This document shows, piece by piece, positions 25,737-36,055 of a stretch of 64,000 nucleotides of DNA. Each line of letters opens with the position of its first letter. The first letter of the stretch is position 1. The DNA lies in NCBI RefSeq assembly GCF_002008365.1, contig NZ_MRDL01000047.1:124001-188000 (forward strand), written 5' to 3'. Origin of the DNA: Rhizobium leguminosarum bv. viciae USDA 2370 (GTDB lineage Bacteria; Pseudomonadota; Alphaproteobacteria; Rhizobiales; Rhizobiaceae). The notes under the pieces were generated by a model. It ran no database searches. It was not told the origin of the DNA and worked only from the letters and a program-made list of their open reading frames with translations. Both the position numbers and the translations under genes were made by a program.

Positions 25737-26231
25737 TCAGATCGCCGGCTTTGGCGTCGGCAGCGGAATTGCGCCTGTTACCACCGTCTCGGCTGCGGCA
25801 TCATCTTCGACCGGCGGGCGGTAAGGCATCGGCTGGTTGAGCGCAGCCTTTGCCTCGCGCACCTTTTCCTGGATGGCAGGCGGGGTGAGGGAAGGCATGT
25901 TGAGCGCCACCGGCATCTGCGGTTCGGCAAGCTTTGCGGTCGCCGGCGCCTCGTCCTTGAACTGGCTGTCGAGAAGTTCGTAAGCAACACGGGCACCTTC
26001 ACGGGCCCGGTAGCCGAGCGCGGTGAGGGTCTCGCTGCCCTTGGCGCAGACTTCGGGCTTCTCCGAGCACATGCCGGTCAAATAGTCATAAGCGCCGCTT
26101 GCCGCCGTGAAGGCGTCGGAAAGCTGCAATTGCGGGCCGTTGGCGAGCTTGTCGGAACTCTCCGTGCTGAAGACGGAAAGAAGCACGAGCACGAGGCCAA
26201 ACCAGAAGGATCCTTTGATCAGAAACCACAT
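25737..26231 (-). CDS. DUF5330 family membrane-anchored protein
   Basis: A 164-residue protein with one N-terminal hydrophobic helix (MWFLIKGSFWFGLVLVLLSV), serving as signal anchor. A mostly helical domain with two cysteines follows (LTGMCSEKPEVCAKG, which could pair), then a proline-rich C-terminus (VTGAIPLPTPKPAI). The pattern matches the DUF5330 family of Rhizobiales, of unknown role. The open frame continues 73 codons upstream, but the ATG at 26231 gives the family start. Its own intrinsic terminator lies downstream. Confidence 0.75.
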   Translation of the reverse strand: MWFLIKGSFWFGLVLVLLSVFSTESSDKLANGPQLQLSDAFTAASGAYDYLTGMCSEKPEVCAKGSETLTALGYRAREGARVAYELLDSQFKDEAPATAKLAEPQMPVALNMPSLTPPAIQEKVREAKAALNQPMPYRPPVEDDAAAETVVTGAIPLPTPKPAI

Positions 26232-26643
26232 TGTCGTCGCCCATCCTGTTTCCCCGTCCGGTTCTTGTCGCCGAATCAGGCCGGTTGTCCGGTGTGTTTT
26301 CACCCTACCGCCAAGTTGCGAATGCCGCTTTTCGAAACTCACGCGCATTTGCGGCAAATTTAGTTCAAATTTTAGCGAACGGTATTTGAGGGACATTTTA
26401 GTCGAATGCGAGCGATCGCCGTTAAGCATCAGGGCAGCACCTGCTTGCAATTGCAGGACTTTTGCCGGCTCGCCTTGCCACAGGAGTTAACGCAATGCTG
26501 AAATATGAGGAAAATCCGTCGCTTACCCCCTATTAACCACAAAAGGCAAAGAGCCTTCCAGATGCTTCAAAACGGGAATTTCAGCCGTTTCAGCCTGTGA
26601 ACAGCGCTTTTGCCTTATCCTTTCTTTAAGTCGCCAAGGCCTA
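26232..26643. other. intergenic region between DUF5330 gene and sensor kinase
   Basis: A 412-bp divergent region, presumably holding promoters for both flanking genes. I see scattered TTAA/TTAAC words (for example near 26485 and 26533) but no complete spaced pair, and no RNA gene. Confidence 0.4.
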
Positions 26644-28195
<1,552 letters not shown>

Positions 28196-28224
<29 letters not shown>

Positions 28225-29149
28225 GGGAAAAAGGGGACGGCAGCAGCCGGGCCTTCTGATGTCAGGCGCTGCCGCCCTCGGCGGACTCGGCCTGCAGGGC
28301 GCCTCCGTGCTGGGCGGGCTCAGTCTGCAGGGCGCCTCCGCGCTCGGCGGCGTCATCGGCCGCAATCCGTCGGTCGCCGGCGGCACGATCACCTTCGCCG
28401 TCATTTTCTCCTTCGTCGCCGCCAATGCGCTCTGGTATCAGCCGGGCCTGCATCCGCATCCGATCTTCCGCACCCGCGATCCGCAGTCTCCGACCGTGCT
28501 CGGCGCCCGTCGCCTAGCCGAGGAGCAGCAGGGCGACGTCACCACCTTCCGGATCGAACGGCCGCAGGATACCGCCACCACCAACGCGACACCGGCGCCT
28601 GCCGCACCCGGCCAGCAACCGAGCCAGCTCGTCATGGACATCCAGCAGCAGCTGGTGCGCCGCGGCCTCTATAACGGCATACCCGACGGCATCATCGGTC
28701 CGCGCACCAGTGCGGCCATTCTCTTCTTCGAAGAGACCGTCGGCATGACCCAGACCGGCGATCCGACGCCGGAGGTACTGGCGGCGCTGAAGACCGATGC
28801 CGCCGGCCCCTCGACCGTGCCCGCCGAAAAGCCGCCCGAAGATGTAAGCTCGAAGGAGGCGGCTGAAGACCCGGTGGCAGCGGCGATCCGCAGTGCTGAA
28901 AAGACGGTCAAAACGGCCTCATCAGCGGCAAAGCAGGTTCCATCAAGCGAAATCACCAATGTCGACCTGGTGCTGAAGATCCAGAAGGGTCTTTCCAACA
29001 TGGCCTATGCCAATGTCGGCGTCGACGGCGTCGCCGGCGAGCAGACCCGCGCGGCCATCCGCCATTTTCAGAAGCACTACAACCTGCCCGAAGACGGTGA
29101 GCCGAACCAGGCGGTGCTGAAGAAACTCAAGGAAATCGGCGCGATCTAG
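28196..29149 (+). CDS. peptidoglycan-binding domain protein
   Basis: A 317-residue protein with a basic cytoplasmic N-terminus (ARKRKSPKGKRGRQQ), a short repeat (GLQGASVLGGL / SLQGASALGG) and one membrane helix near residues 60-80. Two PG_binding_1 domains face the periplasm: VMDIQQQLVRRGLYNGIPDGIIGPRTSAAI (about 145-205) and LVLKIQKGLSNMAYANVGVDGVAGEQTRAAIRHFQKHY (about 260-310). It starts inside the end of the kinase gene, so the two are translationally linked and may work together in envelope or cell-cycle signalling. Confidence 0.85.
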
Positions 29150-29152
29150 CCG

Positions 29153-30151
29153 CTATGATGCCGCCTTCAACAGCCGGTAATGCGTCGTCATCGCCTGGCC
29201 CTCGACATCCACCACCTCTTCGATCGGCCCGGCCTCGCGGGCCATCGCCACGCGATAGCGCCTGGGCGCCATACCCGTCATCCGCTTGAAGGCGTTGCTG
29301 AAGGCGCTTTCGGATGTGTAACCGAGCGAAAGCGCCAGCGCCGAGACCGGCATGCTGCCCTCCCGGAGCTCGCGTTCAGCAAGGCGCATGCGCCAGCCGA
29401 TCAGATAGGTGAGCGGCGCAACCCCCGCCACGGTCTTGAACCGCAGCGCAAAGCTCGTGCGCGACATGCCGGCCGCCTTTGCCAGTTCGCCAAGCTGCCA
29501 GGACCGGCCGGGATCGCCATGCATCAGCCGGAGCGCCGGCGCAATCCGATCGTCGCCGAAGGCGCGGAGCCACCCGACCGTCAATGGCGCCGAGCTCATG
29601 ATGTGCGCCCTCAGCACCTGCACGAACATCAACTGCGCAAGCTGGGTCGAGGCGAGCAGGGCGCCTGGCCGCTTTGCCGCCATCTCCCGCACCAGCTGGT
29701 CGAGCAGCCAGCGCAGCACGCCGGCTTCGGCAAGGGCGGCGCGCACATGAATGATCGGCGGCAACACGTCGGACAGCAGCTCCATGCCCTGCGGCCCGAG
29801 CGCGATGTGGCCGCCGAGATAATGGAAATCCTCGCCAACGCCGTGGCGTGCCATGCCGTCGACCTTCTCCTTGAAGGCGCCGACCGCGTCGGCGGGCGCA
29901 ACGGCAAGGTCGCTGGCCAGGATGAAGGAGTGCCGGCCGTTCAGAAGCGCAACGTCGCCCGCCTCGAGCAGAATGGGTTCACTGCCATTGTCGAGGCAAA
30001 GCCAGCAGCGCCCTTTGGCGACCGCGCTGATCTTGATCCGGTTCGGCCGGGGGAAGCGCAGCGCCCAGGCGCCGCCGGCGATCAGCCCGCCCGACACAAG
30101 GCAGCGCGCATCGAGCAGATTGAGCATTTCGGAGAGCGGGTCACTGATCAT
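29153..30151 (-). CDS. AraC family transcriptional regulator with cupin sensor domain
   Basis: About 332 residues. The N-terminal part (DPLSEMLNLLDARCLVSGGLIAGGAWALRFP) matches the cupin-type sensor of AraC regulators that control oxidoreductases. The C-terminal domain has two helix-turn-helix units, LGELAKAAGMSRTSFALRFKTVAG and ALSLGYTSESAFSNAFKRMTGMAPRRYR. The start MISDPL is chosen because it matches family N-termini, although its ribosome site is poor; a frame 13 codons longer exists. It is divergent from the SDR gene, which is its probable target. Confidence 0.87.
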   Translation of the reverse strand: MISDPLSEMLNLLDARCLVSGGLIAGGAWALRFPRPNRIKISAVAKGRCWLCLDNGSEPILLEAGDVALLNGRHSFILASDLAVAPADAVGAFKEKVDGMARHGVGEDFHYLGGHIALGPQGMELLSDVLPPIIHVRAALAEAGVLRWLLDQLVREMAAKRPGALLASTQLAQLMFVQVLRAHIMSSAPLTVGWLRAFGDDRIAPALRLMHGDPGRSWQLGELAKAAGMSRTSFALRFKTVAGVAPLTYLIGWRMRLAERELREGSMPVSALALSLGYTSESAFSNAFKRMTGMAPRRYRVAMAREAGPIEEVVDVEGQAMTTHYRLLKAAS

Positions 30152-30248
30152 TTTTGAACGATGAAGCAGGAAATCGGGATTTGCAAGCATTCAGAATCCC
30201 GTTTCTCGGGCGTACATAAGGCCATCATGCAACAACGGAGGGCATGCC

Positions 30249-31223
30249 ATGTCCACCCCACAAGCTCCCATCGGTTCCGGCTTCGGTGCGGCCTCAACCG
30301 CCGCCGACGTCATTGCCGGGCACGATCTTTCAGGCAAGGTCGCGATTGTCACCGGCGCCTATTCCGGTCTTGGCCTCGAGACAGCGCGCGTGCTCGCCGA
30401 AGCCGGCGCCAGGGTTGTCGTTCCCGCCCGCAATCTCGGAAAGGCCAAGGCGGCCGTGGAAAGCATTCCCGGCCTTGCGGTGGAAAAGCTCGACCTGATG
30501 GACCCCGGGTCGATCGACGACTTCGCCGACCGCTTCCTCGAAAGCGGCGAGCCCTTGCATCTGCTCATCAACAATGCTGCCGTCATGGCGAACCCGCTGA
30601 CGCGTGACGCCCGTGGTTACGAATCGCAGTTCTCCACCAATCATCTCGGCCATTTCCAACTCACTGCCCGCCTTTGGCCGGCGCTGGTGAAGGCCGAGGG
30701 TGCGCGCGTCGTCGCCGTCTCCTCGCGCGGTCACGTCTTCTCCGGCGTCGATTTCGACGATCCGAATTTCGAGAACCGCGAATACGCGCCCTATCTCGCC
30801 TATGGCCAGTCGAAGACGGCAAATGCTCTCTTTGCGGTCTCACTGGACGCTTTGGGTGCGAAGCACGGTGTCAGAGCCTTCTCGCTGCATCCCGGCGGTA
30901 TCGTCACCACCAATCTGGTCCGCCACCAGTCGAGCGACTTCCTCAGGGCGAGCGGCTATGTCGATGAGGATGGCAAGCCGGTCATCGATCCGGAAAACAA
31001 CAAGAAGACGATTGAGCAGGGGGCGTCGACCACCGTCTGGTGCGCCGTCAGCGAGAAGCTCGAGGGTCTCGGCGGCGTCTATTGCGAGAACTGCGATATC
31101 GCCACCGCCGTCCCCGGCGATTCGACCGAGATGCTCGGTGTCCGCCCTTGGGCAACCGATCCGGAATTTGCCGAACGCCTTTGGCAGCTGAGCGAGCGGC
31201 TGACGGGCTTCATCGCCAGCTGA
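30249..31223 (+). CDS. short-chain dehydrogenase/reductase (retinol dehydrogenase-like)
   Basis: NAD(P)-dependent oxidoreductase of 324 residues, longer than the classical 250. It has the cofactor motif TGAYSGLG (near 34-41), NNAAVM (near 110), Ser in VVAVSSRGH (near 158) and the catalytic YxxxK as YGQSK (near 182). The N-terminal GSGFGAASTAADVIAGHDLSGK and long C-terminal part match the subgroup often annotated as retinol dehydrogenase or WWOX-like. The ATG follows ACGGAGGGC. The adjacent divergent AraC-type gene probably regulates it. Confidence 0.88.
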   Translation: MSTPQAPIGSGFGAASTAADVIAGHDLSGKVAIVTGAYSGLGLETARVLAEAGARVVVPARNLGKAKAAVESIPGLAVEKLDLMDPGSIDDFADRFLESGEPLHLLINNAAVMANPLTRDARGYESQFSTNHLGHFQLTARLWPALVKAEGARVVAVSSRGHVFSGVDFDDPNFENREYAPYLAYGQSKTANALFAVSLDALGAKHGVRAFSLHPGGIVTTNLVRHQSSDFLRASGYVDEDGKPVIDPENNKKTIEQGASTTVWCAVSEKLEGLGGVYCENCDIATAVPGDSTEMLGVRPWATDPEFAERLWQLSERLTGFIAS

Positions 31224-31355
31224 TGGCGCCACACGGCCACCCACAGTCACGGAGTCTGATTTCTCTACAACCTAAGTCTAAGGTGTCGCCGCTGTTTGCA
31301 ACTTGTTAACCATGTTGCCTGAAGCTTTTCTGATTGGGGCGGGGGAGCGTCGGTC

Positions 31356-32804
31356 ATGCATGCGCTGAAGGCGATAGACGATCTGGCCGGAGAACCGGCG
31401 GTCGAAGCGGGGGGGGCCAGACCCCGAGGCGCTCCGCTACATTTTGCTGCGCCTTGCCGAAGAAGCTTCACCCTTGGCATTGATCTCGTCGATATCGCCG
31501 GCGCTATCCAGGATATGGCGGGAATGTCGGCCCGGCATGCCTCCGCCTTCGATCATGTCACCCGCACCGCGCTTTCGATTGCCGAGACCAACCGCTCGGT
31601 CGCCGTGTCGCTGCGCGAGACCGACCGCACGGCGGCCGAGGCCCGCCACATGCTGAAGGAATCGGCCGACCGCCTGACCGGCTCCGTCGCCGAGATCGGC
31701 CACATGGTCCAGTCCTCCAACGAGATCGGCACTGAGATCGCCGGCTTCTCCAAGTCGCTTGCCGATGTCGACAATATCGCCGAGGAGATCAGCACCATTG
31801 CCCGCCAGACCAACCTGCTGGCGCTGAATGCCGCGATCGAGGCGGCGCGCGCCGGCGATGCGGGCAAGGGTTTTGCGGTCGTCGCCGCCGAGGTCCGCGC
31901 GCTTTCGCTGCAGACCTCGAAGGCGACCGGCTCCATCCAGCAGACGCTGGACGAACTGCGTGTGAAGATCGACCGGCTCTCGGCCGTCGGCAGCGATGCG
32001 CGCGACAGTGCGGCCGGCGTGCGTGACAAGTCGGAGGCGATGCGCGGTGCCTTCGAAAGCATGGAACATGTCATCACCCGCATCCTCGACAGTTCGACTG
32101 TCATGGCCAACACCACCGAGGCGGTCGACCAGCAATGCGCCGGCTTTGTCGAGAAACTCGGCGAGATGTCGGCCGAAGTCGCTGGCTCGAATGTCAGGCT
32201 GCAGCAGGCGGCGAAACGCGTCGACAGCGTCGTCGGCCTGTCGGAAACACTGATCCAGCTGACGGCGAGCGCCGGCGTCAAGACCGCCGACAGCCGTTGG
32301 ATCGAGGAAGCGCAATCGGTGGCAAGACAGATTTCCGGCGCCTTCGAACGCGCCGTCGCTGAAGGCCAGATCGGGCTCGATGCTCTCTTCGATCGACGCT
32401 ATCGGCCGATAGCCGGCTCCGATCCGGCACAGGTGATGGCAGCCTTTACCGAGCTCACCGACCGCCTGCTGCCGCCGATCCAGGAACCCGTCACAGCCTT
32501 GGACGAGCGCATCGCCTTTTGCGCGGCGATCGACGAGAACGGCTATCTGCCGACTCACAACCGAAAATTCTCGCAGGCCCAGCGGCCCGGCGACACCGTC
32601 TGGAACACCGCCAATTGCCGCAATCGCCGCATCTTCGCCGATCGCGTCGGTCTTGCCGCCGGCCGCAGCACCGCGCCTTTCCTCGTCCAGACCTACAGGC
32701 GCGACATGGGCGGCGGCAATTTCGTGATGATGAAGGATATCTCCGCTCCGATTACCGTGCGCGGGCGGCACTGGGGCGGATTGCGGCTGGCAATCAAGGT
32801 CTGA
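31356..32804 (+). CDS. soluble methyl-accepting chemotaxis protein (probable double frameshift near N-terminus)
   Basis: A 482-residue receptor with no transmembrane helix. The signalling hairpin tip is intact (EEISTIARQTNLLALNAAIEAARAGDAGKGFAVVAAEVRALS, near 146-187). The C-terminal 120 residues form a separate domain (RIAFCAAIDENGYLPTHNRKFSQAQRPGD...VMMKDISAPITVRGRHWGG), presumably the cytoplasmic sensor. Residues 21-42 read as an unnatural stretch (RPRGAPLHFAAPCRRSF). The +1-shifted frame there reads PDPEALRYILLRLAEEASPLAL, which looks native. A run of eight G at 31409-31416 and a second point near 31480-31485 are the likely indels. The rest of the frame is intact. Confidence 0.87.
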   Translation: MHALKAIDDLAGEPAVEAGGARPRGAPLHFAAPCRRSFTLGIDLVDIAGAIQDMAGMSARHASAFDHVTRTALSIAETNRSVAVSLRETDRTAAEARHMLKESADRLTGSVAEIGHMVQSSNEIGTEIAGFSKSLADVDNIAEEISTIARQTNLLALNAAIEAARAGDAGKGFAVVAAEVRALSLQTSKATGSIQQTLDELRVKIDRLSAVGSDARDSAAGVRDKSEAMRGAFESMEHVITRILDSSTVMANTTEAVDQQCAGFVEKLGEMSAEVAGSNVRLQQAAKRVDSVVGLSETLIQLTASAGVKTADSRWIEEAQSVARQISGAFERAVAEGQIGLDALFDRRYRPIAGSDPAQVMAAFTELTDRLLPPIQEPVTALDERIAFCAAIDENGYLPTHNRKFSQAQRPGDTVWNTANCRNRRIFADRVGLAAGRSTAPFLVQTYRRDMGGGNFVMMKDISAPITVRGRHWGGLRLAIKV

Positions 32805-32865
32805 CCCCGGGATCAGACTCTGACCCCGCATTGCCGCCGCCCACAGGCCGGTCTATACCGCACCA

Positions 32866-33210
32866 ATGAGACTACGCGCCGACATCTTCGTTTCAGCCCT
32901 CCTGCGCCGCGTCTTTGCCAGCGGCGATTTCGCCGCCGTCGAGAAGAGGGGCGCGGAGGAGGCGGGTGCGATCTTTATCCGCCAGCATTTCCGCAGCGGC
33001 CTGGAAACGCTCTATGCGCCGGCGCCGCAGACCGCCTTCGACGAAGGTCAGGCCGGTGACCGCCTGTTCGAGATCCGCCTGTCGCGCAGCGAACCGGAAG
33101 CGGTGCGTGCGATGTTGGAGCGCGAACGCAAATTCGACCCCGATCTCTGGATCGTCGAGTTGGAGGCGGAGGAACTGGGGGACATGATCCCGCTTGCCAA
33201 GGGCGGCTGA
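32866..33210 (+). CDS. DUF1491 family protein
   Basis: A 114-residue cytoplasmic protein matching the DUF1491 family of Alphaproteobacteria. It begins MRLRADIFVSALLRRVFASGDFAAVEKRGAEEAGAIFIRQ and ends with the acidic helix DPDLWIVELEAEE. Function unknown. It follows the chemotaxis receptor by 61 bp on the same strand, which may be coincidental. Confidence 0.85.
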   Translation: MRLRADIFVSALLRRVFASGDFAAVEKRGAEEAGAIFIRQHFRSGLETLYAPAPQTAFDEGQAGDRLFEIRLSRSEPEAVRAMLERERKFDPDLWIVELEAEELGDMIPLAKGG

Positions 33211-33277
33211 CGGCCAGGCGCGTCAGCTCCTCGCCATTTCGAACAGCTCACCATGCGTTGAGGTTAGTCATTCCAGC

Positions 33278-34261
33278 TCAGCGATACCGCCGCCCCATGA
33301 CGCGCATGTCGCGCTGCGGCGCCGCCTGGCGGATGAAACGATGGTCGGGTGCTGCCGGCGCCGGCGTATCAGGCGCTTCCGGCCTATAGGTGTAGCGATC
33401 CGCACGCCGCCAGGCTTCGACGCGTTCGTGGCATTCTTCCGGGTCGAGCGCATCGAGCACCATCCAGCCGCGCGTGACGTTGTGCTGCTGGTCGGCAAGG
33501 TGCGGATGGAGCCTTTCGAGCACGAAGACGGCGTCGAGAAAGCTCATGCCGAGGCTGGTCAGCGTCGTGGCGAGCTGCTGGCCGGAAAGATCGAGCATGA
33601 TGCGCTCGGCAAGCCAGCGGCTGGCGGAAAGCGCGTCGGCAAGTGCGGTTGCGAAATGCGTCGCCTCGCGCGAGCGAGCGAAGCGCACCAGCAGCGCCTC
33701 CTGAATGTCCGTGAGCGTGCGCAGACCGAGCCTGTCCTCGTCGGCACGGCCGAGATGACTGGCAAGCCCGAGGATGCGCTCGCGCAATGCCTCTTCATTG
33801 GCAACCCGCTGTTCCTCCAGCGCATCTGCCTCGTTGGTCTCGGCAGGCGCTGGTGAAAGCGGGACCGCCGGCGATTCCATGATCGGCGCCGATGCGCCCG
33901 CGGACCGCGGCTGGCTCTGGCGCAGCGCCACCAAAGCATCGATGACCTTCGGCGAGAGTGAATCGCGGCTGACGATCGCCTTGACATGCGCTGCACCCTG
34001 CATGCGCGCGATGGTGATCAGCGTATCGTCGGCGACGGCCTTTGAGGCGGCAAGAAAAGGCGCCGCGATCTCGATCGGCTGGTTGCCGATGAACAGCGCC
34101 ACGGCTGCCGGCATGTTCTCGCATTGGGACAGCGCCGCGACCGCCTGGCGCTTGGCCTCGTCGGAGGAGGCCTGGAACAGCGGCATGAAGAGTTCGGCAA
34201 ATTGGCGCAGTTCGGACCGTGTCGGATGAGACAGGTTCTCGAAACTGCTGACAGTCGCCAT
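33278..34261 (-). CDS. DUF2336 family protein
   Basis: A 327-residue, mostly helical cytoplasmic protein resembling DUF2336 proteins, which are widespread and functionally obscure in Alphaproteobacteria. It starts ATVSSFENLSHPTRSELRQFAELFMPLFQASSDEAKRQA and contains HEAT-like helical pairs. A Pro/Ala/Glu-rich linker (about 140-160) separates it from a second helical domain, and the C-terminus is basic (MGRRYR). The start at 34261 avoids a 21-codon extension with no support. A regulatory role has been proposed for relatives, but nothing here shows it. Confidence 0.75.
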   Translation of the reverse strand: MATVSSFENLSHPTRSELRQFAELFMPLFQASSDEAKRQAVAALSQCENMPAAVALFIGNQPIEIAAPFLAASKAVADDTLITIARMQGAAHVKAIVSRDSLSPKVIDALVALRQSQPRSAGASAPIMESPAVPLSPAPAETNEADALEEQRVANEEALRERILGLASHLGRADEDRLGLRTLTDIQEALLVRFARSREATHFATALADALSASRWLAERIMLDLSGQQLATTLTSLGMSFLDAVFVLERLHPHLADQQHNVTRGWMVLDALDPEECHERVEAWRRADRYTYRPEAPDTPAPAAPDHRFIRQAAPQRDMRVMGRRYR

Positions 34262-34571
34262 TAACACCACGTCCTTTTTCCTGACGGCCAAGGGGCCTTC
34301 TAGGTCTCGAAACCGGTCACGCACAAAAACACCCCGAAAACGCAGAACAAGGGGACCAAGGGCCGATATGCGCTGGCGGAACGCATGTCAGGCCATACGG
34401 TTATGAACAAATCCTACACCGGTACGGTTAATGCATGCTGAAGATTTTATTAAAAAGCAACAGAAATATACACGCTAAGCGAGTGTCGGCATGGCTAGCC
34501 GGCACTATAAAAATGATCGGTTTGGAAGCGCCGTTGCGCGATGCTCATCGCCGCTGTGATGGTGGAAAAGC
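34262..34571. other. AT-rich intergenic region
   Basis: A 310-bp region upstream of the DUF2336 gene and downstream of the small gene at 34572. It holds an imperfect hairpin near 34475-34505 (GTGTCGGC against GCCGGCAC) followed by TATAAAAAT, and otherwise nothing recognisable. Confidence 0.4.
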
Positions 34572-34778
34572 TCAGGCGATCCTATGATCGCGCAGCGCGT
34601 GCAGCAACTTTTCGCGACTGTCGTAACCGGCCTGGTAAAGGTCGAGGGCTGCGGATGCCGCGAACTGCGCCTCGACGCTTTTGATGTCGATGCGCCGTTC
34701 CGAGCACCAGGCATCGAGCGCACTGCGCAGCACGTCGAGATCGTCAGGCGAGAAGGATGAATTCACCAACAAAGACAC
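34572..34778 (-). CDS. small helical protein, paralogue of the gene at 44143
   Basis: A 68-residue soluble protein starting at GTG with GCGGAGGG upstream. The sequence FSPDDLDVLRSALDAWC...VEAQFAASAALDLYQAGYDSREKLLHALRDH aligns end to end with the 98-residue protein at 44143-44439 (LTSSDLDMLQGVLDDAG...FNVAAILLIRLFEEGVTSPALLSQALEHH). The shared pattern is a small all-helical fold. Function unknown; it may be a member of a rhizobial small-protein family. Confidence 0.6.
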   Translation of the reverse strand: MSLLVNSSFSPDDLDVLRSALDAWCSERRIDIKSVEAQFAASAALDLYQAGYDSREKLLHALRDHRIA

Positions 34779-35319
34779 CGCTTACCCTCCGCATTCCGGC
34801 AAGAGCGGGGAACATCTCCGATCGATCGGTGCCCGGAAACATGTGATCGACATGCGCGAACATACGCCCATCTGAGCGCCTCGCAATTAAATATTTTCAT
34901 GACGCATTTTTGCAACACCGCCCCTTTCCCGCCAGGGAGTTTGCCGCGCCAATGTCAACTATATGAATTATCTCTAATTTTATACGTCGACGCCAGGCTG
35001 GGCATCCGCGCGGGCGGCGTGAAACCAAATCAACTCTTCGAGCGTTAAAGGAGAAGTGAGGTGAACTGTGTTTGGCATCCGCTGAATATTAGTAAACTGT
35101 TAACTGTCATGTGGCTCAATTCGGATAGGAACGACGCGATTTGAGTAGTTGGATCGTTGAAACTCCGCATCACGGTATTTCAATCAAGTGCCGTGGGAAA
35201 GGCGCGAATGCCCTCGGTCCGGTCATTCCGGCACTGCAGGACGCGCCGGCTCGCACATTGGCGGGCAGGGTGAAATCCATCGCAAGTTCATCCGTCTCGG
35301 GCAGTGCATGGAGACGAGA
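34779..35319. other. 541-bp intergenic region with AT-rich core
   Basis: AT-rich around 34885-34990. TTAGTAAACTGTTAAC at 35089-35104 resembles the CtrA box TTAA-N7-TTAA with one mismatch. A 27-codon open frame from GTG 35061 to the stop at 35144 has a good ribosome site (AAAGGAG, 7 bp spacing), but nothing else supports it. No RNA gene was recognised. Confidence 0.4.
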
Positions 35320-35487
35320 ATGGCAATAGTAGTCGCATTGGCGGATCGGCGGCCGCGGGCGCCGCGTCGCCCGGACAAGGAGCCCCGCGAAGCCAAGATC
35401 CTTTGGTTCACCGGCGTCCGCTACGAGCGGTTGGCCGAGAGCCCGAAACATCGTCCGGCGCCCGCGCTGCGCGTCAACAAGAAGTAA
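35320..35487 (+). CDS. small basic hypothetical protein
   Basis: A 55-residue protein starting MAIVVALADRRPRAPRR, with GGAG 7 bp upstream. The middle EAKILWFTGVRYERL is the only non-charged patch and looks conserved in style. The N- and C-terminal parts are Arg/Pro/Lys rich (HRPAPALRVNKK). An in-frame ATG four codons earlier lacks a ribosome site. I recall similar short proteins in rhizobia but know no function. Confidence 0.55.
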   Translation: MAIVVALADRRPRAPRRPDKEPREAKILWFTGVRYERLAESPKHRPAPALRVNKK

Positions 35488-35500
35488 CCGCTCTTCAACT

Positions 35501-36055
35501 TCAGCGAGCGGCGAATTGCTCGCAGCCGGCTTCCGTCAGGAAGTTGCGCGCGGCCTCATCGAAGCTCGCCTGCGGCGCCAGCGTCCGCAGCACGGCATAA
35601 CCGTCCGGCCGTGCCATTTCCACCAGGATCGCCTGCTGCAGCTCCTGCGGCAGGTTTTTGCGCAGGTCGGTCAGCTGGATCGGACTGCCGGCCACCACAT
35701 CGAGCGCACCGCCGACCGACGTCCTGTCGTTCATGCTGAAGACCTCGTTGGAGGCGCTGTCGTAGATCGCGATCGACCAGAAGGGCACATTGCCCTTGGC
35801 GGTGAAATGCACCGGCGCATCCTCGACATCGAAGGAGCAGACGGCGGTGCGCACGAAGGGGTCGCCATTGGCAAGGCCGGCTTCGTCATACTGGTTGCCG
35901 AGCAGGTAGAAATTGTTGAGGTCGCCCTCTGCCTCCACGCGGGTTGCCGCATCCTTGCCGGTGAAATGCGGCAGCGACAGGATGATGACGAGATGCAGCA
36001 GGGCTGCGCCGAAAAGACCGGTCAGGACGGCGAAGAATATCCTAAGCATTGCCAC
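35501..36055 (-). CDS. DUF1254-type membrane-anchored protein
   Basis: A 184-residue protein with one N-terminal helix (LRIFFAVLTGLFGAALLHLVIILSL) and a periplasmic domain. That domain starts with the block NNFYLLGNQYDEAGLANGDPFVRTAVCSFDVEDAPV and contains VPFWSIAIYDSASNEVFSMNDR, which resembles the DUF1254 module. Its start overlaps the end of the upstream DUF1214-type gene by 14 bp. In larger proteins of this superfamily the two domains occur in one chain; here they are split over two short coupled genes, suggesting a complex. Confidence 0.75.
   Translation of the reverse strand: MAMLRIFFAVLTGLFGAALLHLVIILSLPHFTGKDAATRVEAEGDLNNFYLLGNQYDEAGLANGDPFVRTAVCSFDVEDAPVHFTAKGNVPFWSIAIYDSASNEVFSMNDRTSVGGALDVVAGSPIQLTDLRKNLPQELQQAILVEMARPDGYAVLRTLAPQASFDEAARNFLTEAGCEQFAAR

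Noticed and set aside
31356..32804. Calling the chemotaxis receptor a pseudogene
   Set aside because: The frame is open for the full length; only a short internal stretch is affected, and signalling and C-terminal domains are intact.
35061..35144. A 27-codon frame with a good ribosome site
   Set aside because: Too short to judge and no supporting neighbour or motif; mentioned only as a possible leader.
35141..35329. A 62-codon plus-strand open frame before the small gene at 35320
   Set aside because: It overlaps the better supported start at 35320 in another frame and has no ribosome site.
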